From contig JAQCLG010000024.1 of the NCBI GenBank assembly GCA_027592745.1, positions 1 to 32,976 on the forward strand: a stretch of DNA of 32,976 nt, in the 5' to 3' direction. The position numbers were made by a program, and so were the translations under genes. This document shows positions 1 to 9,322 of this stretch, piece by piece; positions within the stretch are counted from its first letter, which is position 1; every line of letters starts with the position of its first letter. The stretch comes from Pseudomonadota bacterium. GTDB lineage: Bacteria; Pseudomonadota; Alphaproteobacteria; SP197. Below the pieces are notes generated by a model. The model did no database searches, was not told the DNA's origin, and saw only the letters and a list, made by a program, of their open reading frames with translations.

Positions 1-40
1 CATGGGTCCCGGCTCTCCGCTGCGCTACGGCCGGGATGAC
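1..40. repeat. Partial dispersed palindromic repeat
   Basis: The first 40 bases carry a GC-rich half-palindrome, with 'gggtcccggc' near the left edge and 'gccgggatgac' at the right. This resembles the 'cccgg...ccggga' outer arms of short dispersed repeats that are common between genes in alphaproteobacteria. The left part may be cut by the window edge. No coding potential is apparent from here to the hspQ stop. Confidence 0.4.
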
Positions 41-155
41 GATGAAGGAACCTGCGCCACGGCTCGGCAGCAGCGTTCAGGGTGCCGTTCGAGATCCCCG
101 GATCAGCGGACGCCTTGCGTCCTTGTCCGAGGATGACCTGCATCTTCGCTGCAGG

Positions 156-485
156 TCAGTTGGCCTGGAACATGCGGGGGACGTAGCGGCCGTTTTCCAG
201 GCCCAGGAACAGTTCGCCGACCTGGGGGTGGAAGACCGGCTCGCCGGTGGCGTCGGCCACCAGGTTTTGCTCGCTGACATAGGCGACATAGGTCGTCTGT
301 TCGTTCTCGGCGAGCAGGTGGTAGTAGGGCTGTTCCTTGATCGGGCGCACGTCCTCGGGGATCGAGAGCCACCACTCCTCGGTGTTGGCAAAGATCGGGT
401 CGACGTCGTAGATCACGCCGCGGAAGGGATGCAGGCGGTGATGCACGATGTCACCGATGCTGAACTTGGCGTTTCTGATGGGCAT
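156..485 (-). CDS. hspQ: HspQ-type heat shock protein (YccV-like hemimethylated DNA-binding domain)
   Basis: This 109-aa protein matches the HspQ/YccV family along its whole length. It opens with the typical 'AKFSIGDIVHHR' strand, followed by 'FRGVIYDVDP', 'QPYYHLL', 'AYVSEQNL' and a C-terminal 'GLENGRYVPRMFQ' segment. In enterobacteria HspQ is a small cytoplasmic protein that affects stability of mutant DnaA and acts as a Lon specificity factor; that role is family knowledge, not seen here. The ATG at 485 has a GGACGGAG-like ribosome site just upstream. The stop codon lies inside an 8-bp hairpin (135-157) that lacks a clear T-run. The gene is divergent from trxB across 192 bp. Confidence 0.9.
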   Translation of the reverse strand: MPIRNAKFSIGDIVHHRLHPFRGVIYDVDPIFANTEEWWLSIPEDVRPIKEQPYYHLLAENEQTTYVAYVSEQNLVADATGEPVFHPQVGELFLGLENGRYVPRMFQAN

Positions 486-628
486 GGCCGTCGTGCTCCG
501 TCCGAAATGAAAATGCGCTCCCCCTGGGCACCAGTGTTACCAGAGGCGGGCGCTCTTACCAAGCCGCCGGCGGGCGGCTGTCCACGGCTTTCTGGCCCTG
601 CGGGCCTTTCGCATGCCGGGTCGAGCGC

Positions 629-636
629 CTACATTG
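629..636 (+). promoter_or_regulatory. Candidate -10 element for trxB
   Basis: CTACATTG occurs 42 bp before the trxB ATG. The same 8-mer stands just before uvrB (11043) and uvrC (30217), so TACATT is a plausible -10 hexamer. A weak -35-like TTTCGC lies 17 bp upstream. This rests on a shared pattern only. Confidence 0.3.
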
Positions 637-677
637 GCCCATCCTGACCATTCCGCGATGCCTGGAGTACGCCGGCG

Positions 678-1646
678 ATGCCAGCAACCCATCATGCCAA
701 GGTTCTCGTTCTGGGCTCCGGCCCGGCCGGCCTGACGGCTGCCATCTACACCGCGCGCGCGGGCCTTTCGCCCATGCTGGTGCAAGGCATCCAGCCGGGC
801 GGCCAGATGACGATCACCACCGATGTCGAGAACTATCCGGGTTTTGCCGACGTCATCCAGGGCCCCTGGCTGATGGAGCAGATGCAGAAGCAGGCCGAAC
901 ATGTAGGCACCGCGATGGTCCACGACATCGTGACAGCGGTCGACCTCGACCACCGCCCCTTCCGCCTGACCGGGGATTCCGGCGACACCTATACCTGCGA
1001 CGTGCTGATCGTGGCGACCGGCGCCCAGGCCAAGTGGCTGGGCCTGGAGAGCGAGCAGAAGTACCAGGGCTTCGGCGTCTCGGCCTGCGCGACCTGCGAC
1101 GGTTTCTTCTTCCGCGGCAAGACCGTGGCCGTGGTCGGCGGCGGCAACACCGCCGTCGAGGAGGCGCTGTACCTGACCAACCACGCCAGCAAGGTGACGC
1201 TGATCCACCGCCGCGACGAACTTCGCGCCGAAAAGATCCTGCAGGACCGCCTGTTCGCCCACCCCAAGATCGAGACCGTCTGGGACAGCGCGGTGCAGGA
1301 GGTGCTGGGCCAGGACGCACCGCCGGGCGTGACCGGCGTGCGCATCCGCAACCTGAAGTCGGGCAGCGAAAGCACCCTGGCGATCGACGGCCTGTTCGTC
1401 GCCATCGGCCACGTGCCCAACACGGCCATCTTCAAGGGCAAGCTGGACATGGACGGCGAGGATTACCTCGTCACCCGGCCCGACGTCACCGCGACCAACG
1501 TGCCCGGCGTGTTTGCCTGCGGCGACGTCCAGGACAAGATCTACCGCCAGGCCGTGACCGCGGCGGGGACCGGCTGCATGGCGGCCCTGGAGGCCGAGAA
1601 GTTCATCGCCGCGCTGGAAAGCGGCCAGAGGGTCGCGGCCGAGTAG
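678..1646 (+). CDS. trxB: Thioredoxin-disulfide reductase
   Basis: This 322-aa cytoplasmic flavoenzyme transfers electrons from NADPH through FAD to thioredoxin. The FAD-binding GSGPAG lies at residues 13-18. The redox-active site CATC is at 137-140 in the context 'ACATCDG', as in the low-molecular-weight bacterial enzymes. The NADPH-binding GGGNTA follows at about 154-159. The C-terminal 'GVFACGDVQD' is the second FAD motif. Length is normal for the family. The LysR gene follows after 25 bp, so the two are probably co-transcribed. No strong Shine-Dalgarno sequence precedes the ATG. Confidence 0.96.
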   Translation: MPATHHAKVLVLGSGPAGLTAAIYTARAGLSPMLVQGIQPGGQMTITTDVENYPGFADVIQGPWLMEQMQKQAEHVGTAMVHDIVTAVDLDHRPFRLTGDSGDTYTCDVLIVATGAQAKWLGLESEQKYQGFGVSACATCDGFFFRGKTVAVVGGGNTAVEEALYLTNHASKVTLIHRRDELRAEKILQDRLFAHPKIETVWDSAVQEVLGQDAPPGVTGVRIRNLKSGSESTLAIDGLFVAIGHVPNTAIFKGKLDMDGEDYLVTRPDVTATNVPGVFACGDVQDKIYRQAVTAAGTGCMAALEAEKFIAALESGQRVAAE

Positions 1647-1671
1647 GCCGCATCCGGGGGGCGGGGGCACC

Positions 1672-2568
1672 ATGGCCATCGACTGGGACCGCCTGCGCGT
1701 CTTCTACCACGTCGCCGAGGCGGGCAGCTTCACCAAGGCCGGGGAACAGCTCAACCTCAGCCAGTCGGCGGTCAGCCGCCAGATCAGCGCGCTGGAGGAA
1801 CAGCTCCACGTCACCCTGTTCCACCGCCATGCCCGCGGCCTGCTGGTCACCGAACAGGGCGACCTGCTCTACCGCACCGCGCGCGAGGTCTATGGCCGCA
1901 TCGCCATGGCCGAGGCCCAACTCACCGACAGCAAGGACCGCCCCGACGGCCACCTGACGGTGACCGCCACGACCGGCTTCTCGGTGATCTGGCTGATGCC
2001 GCGCATCGTCGAGTTCATGGACCGCTACCCCGAAATCTCGATCACCATCCGCATCGAGGACGGCGAGCTCGACCTGTCCATGCGCGAGGCCGATGTCGCG
2101 ATCCGCATGATGCGGCCGCAGCAGCCCGACCTGATCCAGCGCCACCTGATGACGATCCACTTCCACTTCTACGCCTCGCCGCACTACCTGAAGGCATGGG
2201 GCACGCCGCGCTCGCTGCCGGACCTGGAGAAACACCGCCTGATCGTCTACGACCACGGCCCGCTCAAGGGCATCGTCAGCCCCGACTGGCTGCCCCGGTC
2301 CTACGGCTCGGACCGGCCCCAGCGGCACCCGGCGCTGACGGTCAATTCCATGCTGGCGATGCGCCGGGCTGTGGAAAGCGGCCTTGGCATCGCGATCCTG
2401 CCCGACTATGTGCTGGAGGGCACGGAGCGCAAGGTGCGCCTCAACATCGATGCGCCGCTGCCCACGGTGGAGGCCTATTTCGTCTATGCCGAGGAACAGC
2501 GCAACTCGGCGAGAATCGCCGTGTTCCGCGATTTTCTTCTCGAAAAGGTTGCAGACACGCGCTTCTGA
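1672..2568 (+). CDS. LysR-family transcriptional regulator
   Basis: This 298-aa protein has the LysR layout. An N-terminal winged helix-turn-helix spans about residues 1-65 ('AGSFTKAGEQLNLSQSAVSR', then 'LEEQLHVTLFHR'), followed by a periplasmic-binding-like effector domain from about residue 90. The effector domain includes 'DLSMREADVAIRMMRP' and 'ESGLGIAILPDYV'. It sits 25 bp behind trxB on the same strand, with a purine-rich GGGGGGCGGGGG stretch just before the ATG. LysR regulators usually control a divergent neighbour, but none is available here, so the target is unknown. A link to redox control is suggested only by the trxB neighbour. Confidence 0.9.
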   Translation: MAIDWDRLRVFYHVAEAGSFTKAGEQLNLSQSAVSRQISALEEQLHVTLFHRHARGLLVTEQGDLLYRTAREVYGRIAMAEAQLTDSKDRPDGHLTVTATTGFSVIWLMPRIVEFMDRYPEISITIRIEDGELDLSMREADVAIRMMRPQQPDLIQRHLMTIHFHFYASPHYLKAWGTPRSLPDLEKHRLIVYDHGPLKGIVSPDWLPRSYGSDRPQRHPALTVNSMLAMRRAVESGLGIAILPDYVLEGTERKVRLNIDAPLPTVEAYFVYAEEQRNSARIAVFRDFLLEKVADTRF

Positions 2569-2599
2569 TTCGTCCGAAAAGCTCGTGACATCCGTATGT

Positions 2600-2850
2600 T
2601 AGGATCCATGCGTATGGTGCATGGCTGGGTTGTCAAACAAGTCGTGGTGCAATCCCCTCCGGCCTCCCAAGTATGCTCCTGACACAAACGCGCCGCCACA
2701 TATTGCGGCAGTTACCTCGACGGATGCCCCCCGATCGACAGCGTGTCATCCCGGTTCGCCGGGCGGGACTTTCGGGTCCCAACGTCTCCCAGACGTGAAG
2801 CCTCCCTAATGAGACTGGAGGCCGGATCGCAAGATCCGGCCTCTCTTTTT
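2600..2850 (+). ncRNA. Candidate small RNA between lysR and the ATP-grasp gene
   Basis: The 290-bp gap between the two convergent genes is full of short hairpins on the plus strand: CCATGC/GCATGG (about 2609-2627), GCCGC/GCGGC (about 2693-2710), CCCGG/CCGGG, GGGAC/GTCCC and ACGTCT-ccc-AGACGT (about 2781-2795). It ends in a strong intrinsic terminator (2818-2850), 250 nt past the lysR stop. CCTCCC-like anti-Shine-Dalgarno strings recur, as in alphaproteobacterial CcsR and suhB/alpha-r14 type sRNAs (family knowledge). GCCTCC at about 2800 could also pair with GGAGGC overlapping the terminator arm. A 62-codon ORF (2621-2809) overlaps it but has no ribosome site and no recognisable protein. The 5' end is uncertain, and it may simply be the lysR 3' UTR. 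Confidence 0.35.
2818..2850 (+). terminator. Rho-independent terminator after lysR / candidate sRNA
   Basis: A perfect 11-bp stem GAGGCCGGATC / GATCCGGCCTC with a GCAA tetraloop is followed by TCTTTTT. It ends transcripts arriving from trxB-lysR or from the candidate small RNA. It lies 10 bp from the stop of the convergent ATP-grasp gene. Confidence 0.9.
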
Positions 2851-2859
2851 GTGCCCGGC

Positions 2860-3949
2860 TCAGGCGCCCTGCTCCAGCCAGTCCAGGATGCTGCCGGCAA
2901 CGTCCCGGGCCGGACCGCGCCAGGGGTGGTGGAAAAACGTGATCCCCGGCGAACTGTTGACCTCCAGCACCCAGGCCTTGCCGGGGCGCCGGCGGTCGGC
3001 GACCAGCAGGTCGTAACCCGCCATGCGCAGCCCCGGCAGGGCCAGGCAGGCCTTTTCGACCAGAGCGACATGGCCGGCGTGCAGGCCCGGCGGGCCGGAG
3101 ATCACATCGCCGCCCTGGTTGGGATGCGAGATGGCGCGCAGCCAGACCCGGCGCTGCCGCGCGGGCACGGCATCGGCATCCAGGCCCTGGCGCGCGAGGT
3201 AGAACAGGGCGACCGGGTCGAGTTCGAGCGGGACATGGCCGGGCAGCGCCCGGCGCTGCCGCATCGCGTTCTTGGCCGCGACCAGGGCCGCCACGGTACC
3301 GGCGTCGTCGCCCAGGACGCTGGCGGCACGGTCGAGCCGCGTCGCGATCGCACGCCCGTCCAGGCAGAGGACGCGGATGACCTCGCCCTCGAGCATCTGC
3401 TCGACCATGACCCTGGCGAAACCGGCCGCGGCACGGGCAAAGGCGGCATCGAACATCGCGCGGTCGCCGACATGGGTGGTCAGGGCCTGTCCCTGGGTTC
3501 CGCCATCGGGCTTGACGCAGACCTCGCGGCCCAGCCGTTCGAACCAGGCCAGCGCGCGCGCCGTCGGCGGCATCGAACACCCTGCCTGGCGCCACGGGAA
3601 TGCCGGCCTCGGCCAGGCGCCGCTTGGTCGCACGCTTGCTCGTGGTGACGCCCGCGGTGGGGCCGTTGACATGGCGCGGGTCGGCGAAGGCAGGACCGTC
3701 GCCGACGCGGAGCTGGCCGTAACGGAAGAACCAGTGCCTTCCGGCCAGGACAAAGCCGAGCCAGACCTCTCCCTCCCCGCCCTGCGCGCGCGCCGCCCGG
3801 GTCACCCGGAAGGGCAGGCCACGCCTGTGCAGCGCGGCGGCCATACAGGCCGAGTGGCTCTCGAGAGGTTCCGACTTGCCCTTCACGACGTCACTTTCCG
3901 GTTGTGGCCACGGGCCGGCGGACGCGCGCCTGCCGCGCACCTCTTCCAC
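2860..3949 (-). pseudogene. RimK/glutathione-synthase-type ATP-grasp ligase, frameshifted
   Basis: Two overlapping minus-strand frames together make one ATP-grasp protein of about 363 aa. The N-terminal part (from GTG 3949, possibly GTG 3886) contains 'GPTAGVTTSKRATKRRL' and 'AEAGIPVAPGRVF'. The C-terminal part, in the other frame, contains 'CVKPDGGTQGQ', 'EQMLEGEVIRVLCLDGR' and the metal-binding 'WVLEVNSSPGITFFHHPW'. The switch falls in an alternating GC run near 3550-3560. Restoring one GC dinucleotide gives a continuous 'DGARALAWFERLG'. The family joins amino acids or peptides using ATP; the substrate is unknown. It is the last gene of a minus-strand run, 9 bp behind the HAD gene. The shift could be a real mutation or an assembly error, since the rest of both halves looks intact. 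Confidence 0.75.
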
Positions 3950-3958
3950 CTGCTTCTT

Positions 3959-4603
3959 TCAGCCTGCGCCCAGGCGGGTCAAGAGCCCGGGCACTTCGGC
4001 CATGGCGCGCAGGCGATGGGTGCCCGCCCGATCGGGCAGGTCACCGGGGCAGTACCATGCAGCGTGCATGCCCGCTGCCGAGGCCGCCGCCAGACCGGCA
4101 GCGCTGTCCTCGATCACCAGGCAGCGTTGCGGCACGGCCTTCCTGGCCGCCGCCGCGTGGAGGAACAGGTCCGGTGCCGGCTTGCCCCTTGCCACATCGT
4201 AGGCACTGAACATCCGTGGCTCGAAGAACGCCAGCAATCCTGCCGCACCGAGGGTGATCGCCATCTTCTCGCGAGGGCCGTTGGATGCCACGCAACAGTC
4301 GACCCCGAGGTCGGCAAGCAGCTCCGGCACGCCGGCGACCGGCTCGACCCCGGCCGCAAAGGCGTGGGTCGCCATGCGCCGGAAGGTCGCCAGCCAGTCG
4401 GGCGGCACGCTGCGGCCGATGTCCTGTTCGATCGCCGTCACGATGTCGGCGAGCATCATGCCGGTGAAACGCCGATGGACCTCCTGCCAGGGCAGCGCCT
4501 GGCCGAGCAGCGCGATGGCTTCGGCCATGGCCCGGCTGGAGGCTTCCTCGGTATCGACCAGCACGCCGTCGCAGTCGAAGATGATAAGGTCGATGGCGCT
4601 CAC
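3959..4603 (-). CDS. HAD-superfamily hydrolase (beta-phosphoglucomutase-like phosphatase)
   Basis: This 214-aa protein has the HAD signature at its N terminus, 'IIFDCDGVLVDTE', with catalytic Asp10 and Asp12. A helical cap follows, then motif II Ser/Thr in 'CCVASNGPREK', the Lys in 'RGKPAPDLFL', and motif IV acidic residues in 'CLVIEDSAAGL'. This is the layout of subfamily I HAD phosphatases acting on sugar phosphates, phosphoglycolate or similar compounds; the substrate cannot be named. It starts 10 bp after the HD-GYP gene and ends 9 bp before the ATP-grasp gene, so all three are probably one transcript. Confidence 0.88.
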   Translation of the reverse strand: MSAIDLIIFDCDGVLVDTEEASSRAMAEAIALLGQALPWQEVHRRFTGMMLADIVTAIEQDIGRSVPPDWLATFRRMATHAFAAGVEPVAGVPELLADLGVDCCVASNGPREKMAITLGAAGLLAFFEPRMFSAYDVARGKPAPDLFLHAAAARKAVPQRCLVIEDSAAGLAAASAAGMHAAWYCPGDLPDRAGTHRLRAMAEVPGLLTRLGAG

Positions 4604-4612
4604 GCTGCCGGC

Positions 4613-5557
4613 CTACAGCACCACGGCCGCCAGGTGGCGCACCACTTCGGCGTCGAGCAACCAGGCCTCGCCGTCCTGCATCATCTCGATCGTGCGGCCC
4701 GGAGGGACGCCCGCGCGGTAGGGGCGCGCGGAACTGAGGGCATCGTAGACATCGACCGCCATCATCACCCGGGCCTCGCAGATCGGGTCGTCCAGGCCCG
4801 CGGGGTAACCCTTGCCGTCCAGCCGTTCGTGGTGCTGGAGAACCGCCTCGGCGACAGGGCCGTCGAAGGCGATGCCCTGCAGGATGCAGTGGCCGGCCGC
4901 GACATGGCCCTTGATCAGCGCGAACTCCTCGGACGTCAGCGTGGTCGGCTTCATGAGGATCTCGGCAGGGATCGCGATCTTGCCTATGTCGTGGACATGG
5001 GCGGCCATGCGGATCGTCGCCAGCGTGCTGGCGCCGACGCCCAGCCGGTCGGCGACCTGGACGGCCAGCCGGCTGACCCGGTCCTGGTGGCCTGCCGTGA
5101 AGGAATCGCGCTGTTCGATGGTCTCGGCCAGGGCCTGGACCGTGCGGTCGAGGGCCGCGGCCTTCTGGATCAGGGGATCGCTGCCGGGCGGGCCGTCGCC
5201 GGGATAACGGAAGGCCACGATCCGCGCCCGCCTGCCTTCGTAGCGGGTTTCCCTGGCATTGACATCGAGGCTGAAGGTGCTGCCGTCGCGGTGGCGGCAC
5301 ACGGTGCGGTAGCGCCCTTCGACGCCTTTCCGGACACGCTCGTCGGAGGCGCGGCGACCGGCGGGCGCGAGCAGGGCATGCCAAGGGAGACCCACCAGTT
5401 CGGAGGGATGATCGAAGCCGAACATGCGGGCGACGCGCTCGTTGGCATCGGTGATCGCCTCGCCGTCGTGAACCAGCAGGCCCTCGAACACCACGTCGAT
5501 GAGCGCTGCAACCCAGCACTCGGCAAACATCGTCATCTGCGGACCGCTTTGCGACAT
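4613..5557 (-). CDS. PAS domain / HD-GYP cyclic-di-GMP phosphodiesterase
   Basis: A PAS-like sensor region ('DVVFEGLLVHDGEAITDANE', 'RMFGFDHPSELVG', then 'RHRDGSTFSLDVNARE') is followed by a complete HD-GYP domain. The domain's metal-binding residues are in 'AAHVHDIGKIAIP', and the diagnostic 'HHERLDGKGYP' matches HHExxDGxGYP. All key residues are present, so it should hydrolyse c-di-GMP. The frame stays open to GTG 5674, but the PAS homology begins just after the ATGs at 5557, 5536 and 5530, so an internal start is preferred (314 aa from 5557). No membrane segment was seen. It lies downstream of msrP and upstream of the HAD gene on the same strand. Confidence 0.87.
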   Translation of the reverse strand: MSQSGPQMTMFAECWVAALIDVVFEGLLVHDGEAITDANERVARMFGFDHPSELVGLPWHALLAPAGRRASDERVRKGVEGRYRTVCRHRDGSTFSLDVNARETRYEGRRARIVAFRYPGDGPPGSDPLIQKAAALDRTVQALAETIEQRDSFTAGHQDRVSRLAVQVADRLGVGASTLATIRMAAHVHDIGKIAIPAEILMKPTTLTSEEFALIKGHVAAGHCILQGIAFDGPVAEAVLQHHERLDGKGYPAGLDDPICEARVMMAVDVYDALSSARPYRAGVPPGRTIEMMQDGEAWLLDAEVVRHLAAVVL

Positions 5558-5670
5558 TCCAGATTGCGCCAGTGCGACGCAATTGCCTCCTGCGATTGTA
5601 GGGCACGCTCTGCGGGAATCCACCATCAAAGGGGGGTACGGTGCGCGCCGGTTTGCCGACGCGGCCGTCC

Positions 5671-6672
5671 TCACATGAAGAGGTCCTCGCCCTCCATGCC
5701 GGCATAAAGCGAGGCGACCTGCTCGCCATAGCCGTTGTACAGCAGCGTCGGGACGCGTTCGTCGGTGCCCAGGACACGCTCGCTGGCCTGGCTCCAGCGG
5801 GGATGGTCGACCTCCGGGTTCACATTGGCCCAGAAGCCGTATTCCGACGGTACCAGCTCCTCCCAGAAGCTCGACGGGCGTTCCTCCGTGAAGGTCACGT
5901 GGGTGATCGCCTTGACCGACTTGAAGCCGTACTTCCAGGGCAGGTGCAGACGCAGCGGCGCGCCGAACTGGTTGGCGGCGGGACGGCCATAGGCGCCGGT
6001 GACCATGAAGGGCAGCTCGTTGACCGCCTCCTCGATGGTGACTCCATCGGTATAGGGCCAGGGATACCAGCCCTGCTTCTGGCCGGGCGCGATGTCGGGG
6101 TCCTCGAAGGTCTGGAAGACGACGTAGCGGGCCGAACCCAGGGGACGGGCGTAGTCGACCAGCGCCTTCATCGGGAAGCCGGTCCAGGGCACGACCATCG
6201 ACCAGGCCTCGACGCAGCGATGGCGGTAGATGCGCTCCTCCAGCGGCATGGCGCGGATCAGGGTATCGATGTCGACCGTGCGGGTCTCCTCGACCAGGCC
6301 GTCGAAGGTGACCGCCCAGGGCCGGCGCGGCAGGTCGGCGGCGCGCTGCCAGATCTGCTTGTGGCTGCCGAACTCGTAGTAGTTGTTGTAGGTGGCGTTG
6401 ACCGCCTCGTCGGTCACCGGCCGCCCGGCCTCGGCATAGGCCGGGTTGAGGGGCGCGGGATAGAGATCGGCCGTGGGATCGGCCATGGCCTGCTCCATGG
6501 ACAGGGCGATGACCTCCTCCTCGGCACGCGCCGCGCCGGGCAGGGCAAGGCCGGCCGCCAGGATCGAACCGGCCGCCGCCGCGCGCGCCAGGCTGCGGCG
6601 GTCGAGATAGACCGCCTCGGGCGTCACGAGGTTCTCGGACAGTTCCCAGGACCGGGGGATACGGATGGGCAT
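5671..6672 (-). CDS. msrP: Protein-methionine-sulfoxide reductase catalytic subunit (YedY family)
   Basis: This 333-aa periplasmic molybdopterin enzyme repairs oxidised methionines in envelope proteins. A twin-arginine signal is visible: 'YLDRRSLARAAAAGSILAAG' and cleavage near 'PGAARA-EEE'. The molybdenum-ligand cysteine lies in 'YRHRCVEAWSMVVPW'. Family blocks 'YNNYYEFG', 'PRRPWAVTFDG', 'PWPYTDG' and 'LHLPWKYGFKSVK' follow in order. The ATG at 6672 is preferred because it puts the twin arginines about 25 residues in; the open frame continues to 6735. The membrane haem partner MsrQ, usually adjacent, is not in this window. A molybdenum-cofactor gene (moeA) lies at the far end. Confidence 0.93.
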   Translation of the reverse strand: MPIRIPRSWELSENLVTPEAVYLDRRSLARAAAAGSILAAGLALPGAARAEEEVIALSMEQAMADPTADLYPAPLNPAYAEAGRPVTDEAVNATYNNYYEFGSHKQIWQRAADLPRRPWAVTFDGLVEETRTVDIDTLIRAMPLEERIYRHRCVEAWSMVVPWTGFPMKALVDYARPLGSARYVVFQTFEDPDIAPGQKQGWYPWPYTDGVTIEEAVNELPFMVTGAYGRPAANQFGAPLRLHLPWKYGFKSVKAITHVTFTEERPSSFWEELVPSEYGFWANVNPEVDHPRWSQASERVLGTDERVPTLLYNGYGEQVASLYAGMEGEDLFM

Positions 6673-6786
6673 GACGCGGCTCTCCCTTGTGCTCTGCAAC
6701 CTACATGCCGCCCAAAGGCAATCCGGACCAATCAAAGGGCCGTGACATGCGCGTCATCGGGGCTGGACCAAGGAACCTCTCTCCCT

Positions 6787-6886
6787 GTCACCTCGGGACT
6801 TGTTCCGGGGATCAATACGCACCGACGTCAAGTCACCCTTGCGGTGCGTGCGTATGGATTGCCGGGACAAGCCCGGCAACGACATG
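6787..6886. repeat. Dispersed palindromic intergenic repeat
   Basis: A long imperfect palindrome fills most of the 246-bp gap between msrP and the aminotransferase gene. The left arm, with 'gggacttgttccggggat' and 'aatacgcacc', pairs with the right arm, with 'ggtgcgtgcgtat' and 'ccgggacaagcccgg'. The 'ttgccgggacaagcccggcaa' style is typical of repeats scattered through alphaproteobacterial chromosomes. It may act as an mRNA 3'-end structure for the flanking genes. Confidence 0.6.
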
Positions 6887-6918
6887 GAATTGGAGAGTGC
6901 GCGCGTGCCGCATCCGCC

Positions 6919-8244
<1,326 letters not shown>

Positions 8245-9039
8245 TCAGCGGCCCTTCCACTCCGGCGTGCGGCCCTCGGCGAAGCTGGCGGGGCCCTCCT
8301 TGGCGTCCTCGGAATCGAGGCAGGCGCGGTACTGCGGGATCTTGCCCGAGCGCATGTAGCCGTAGGCCTGCTCGACGGTCATGCCCTCGGTGCCGTTGAC
8401 GATGGCCTTGACCGCGCGCAGCGAGAGCGGCGCGGACTTGGCGACCTTGGCGGCGAGTTCGCGGGCGGCGTCCATCAGCTCGGCCTGGGGCACGACGCGG
8501 GAGACGACACCCCATGCGACGCCCTCCTGCGGGCTCATGCGGCGCCCGGTCATCATCATCTCGACGGCGACCGACTTGGGCAGGCGGCGCTGCAGGCGGA
8601 TGACGCCGCCGCCGTCGGGCAGGATGCCGAGCTGGGCCTCGGGCAGCCAGAAGGCGGCGTTTTCGGCCGCCACGATCATGTCGGCGGCCAGCGCCAGCTC
8701 GAAGCCGCCGCCGGCGGCGTAGCCGTTGACCGCGGCGATCACGGGCTTGTCCAGGCTCCACAGTTCGGTGAGGCCGGCAAAGCCGCCCTCGGCCTCGCCC
8801 GAGGAGGAGTCGGTCGACTCCTCGCCGGCCGCGGCGGCCTTGAGGTCCCAGCCGGCCGAGAAGAACTTCTCGCCGCCGCCGGTGATGATGGCGACCGAGG
8901 CGGTGGGATCGTCGCGGAAGGCGCAGAAGGTGTCCGACAGCGCCTTGCTGGCGGCGACCGAGATGGCGTTGGCCTTGGGCCGGTCGAAGACGATCTCCCA
9001 GATCGCACCGTTTTTCGTCACCTTCACCATGTCGCTCAT
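8245..9039 (-). CDS. Enoyl-CoA hydratase/isomerase, CaiD-like (carnitinyl-CoA dehydratase type)
   Basis: This 264-aa crotonase-fold protein resembles CaiD (crotonobetainyl-CoA hydratase) more than generic enoyl-CoA hydratases: 'FDRPKANAI', '[15 protein letters not shown]', '[20 protein letters not shown]', '[11 protein letters not shown]', '[14 protein letters not shown]' and the ending '[10 protein letters not shown]'. The two crotonase catalytic glutamates correspond to Glu114 and Glu134. A Ser/Glu-rich stretch at about residues 73-86 is an insertion-like loop. The start at 9039 is preferred over the upstream 9129 because homology begins there. No carnitine CoA-transferase or ligase is nearby, so the substrate is not proven. 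Confidence 0.85.
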   Translation of the reverse strand: MSDMVKVTKNGAIWEIVFDRPKANAISVAASKALSDTFCAFRDDPTASVAIITGGGEKFFSAGWDLKAAAAGEESTDSSSGEAEGGFAGLTELWSLDKPVIAAVNGYAAGGGFELALAADMIVAAENAAFWLPEAQLGILPDGGGVIRLQRRLPKSVAVEMMMTGRRMSPQEGVAWGVVSRVVPQAELMDAARELAAKVAKSAPLSLRAVKAIVNGTEGMTVEQAYGYMRSGKIPQYRACLDSEDAKEGPASFAEGRTPEWKGR

Positions 9040-9199
9040 GCGTCTCTCCTCATGTTCTGCCGGTCGCCGCGGCGCCGTGTTGTGCGTTGCGCGGGATCGT
9101 AGAGGCGACGGTCCGCGCTGCCAAGGCAATGGCGACCCGTCTTTCGCCTCTCCCTGCCCTTCCCCCCTTTGGTCTTCGCCCCTCGGTCGCCCCCTTGCT

Positions 9200-9290
9200 C
9201 CTCATTCCCGCGGATGCGGGAGTCCAGGGTGGCGGGCGCAACCGGGGTGCGGAGCGTGGACCCTGGATCCCTGCGTTCGCAGGGATGAGG
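9200..9290. repeat. Dispersed palindromic repeat, copy A
   Basis: The outer arms 'cctcattcccgcggatgcggg' style left end and 'cctggatccctgcgttcgcag' style right end, finishing 'ggatgagg', form a palindrome of about 90 bp. A close relative lies at 13224-13314. It sits between the convergent ends of nothing coding on plus and the minus-strand crotonase promoter side. It is followed by AAAAAGGGGG. Confidence 0.7.
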
Positions 9291-9322
9291 AAAAAGGGGG
9301 GCGGGGGGTGGGCGGTCCGAAG

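Noticed and set aside
36-647. A 203-codon plus-strand ORF opposite hspQ
   Set aside because: It is antisense to hspQ, which matches its family end to end.
2621-2809. A 62-codon plus-strand ORF in the lysR/ATP-grasp gap
   Set aside because: It has no ribosome site and low-information composition, and it overlaps a series of RNA hairpins. The small-RNA or 3'-UTR reading is preferred.
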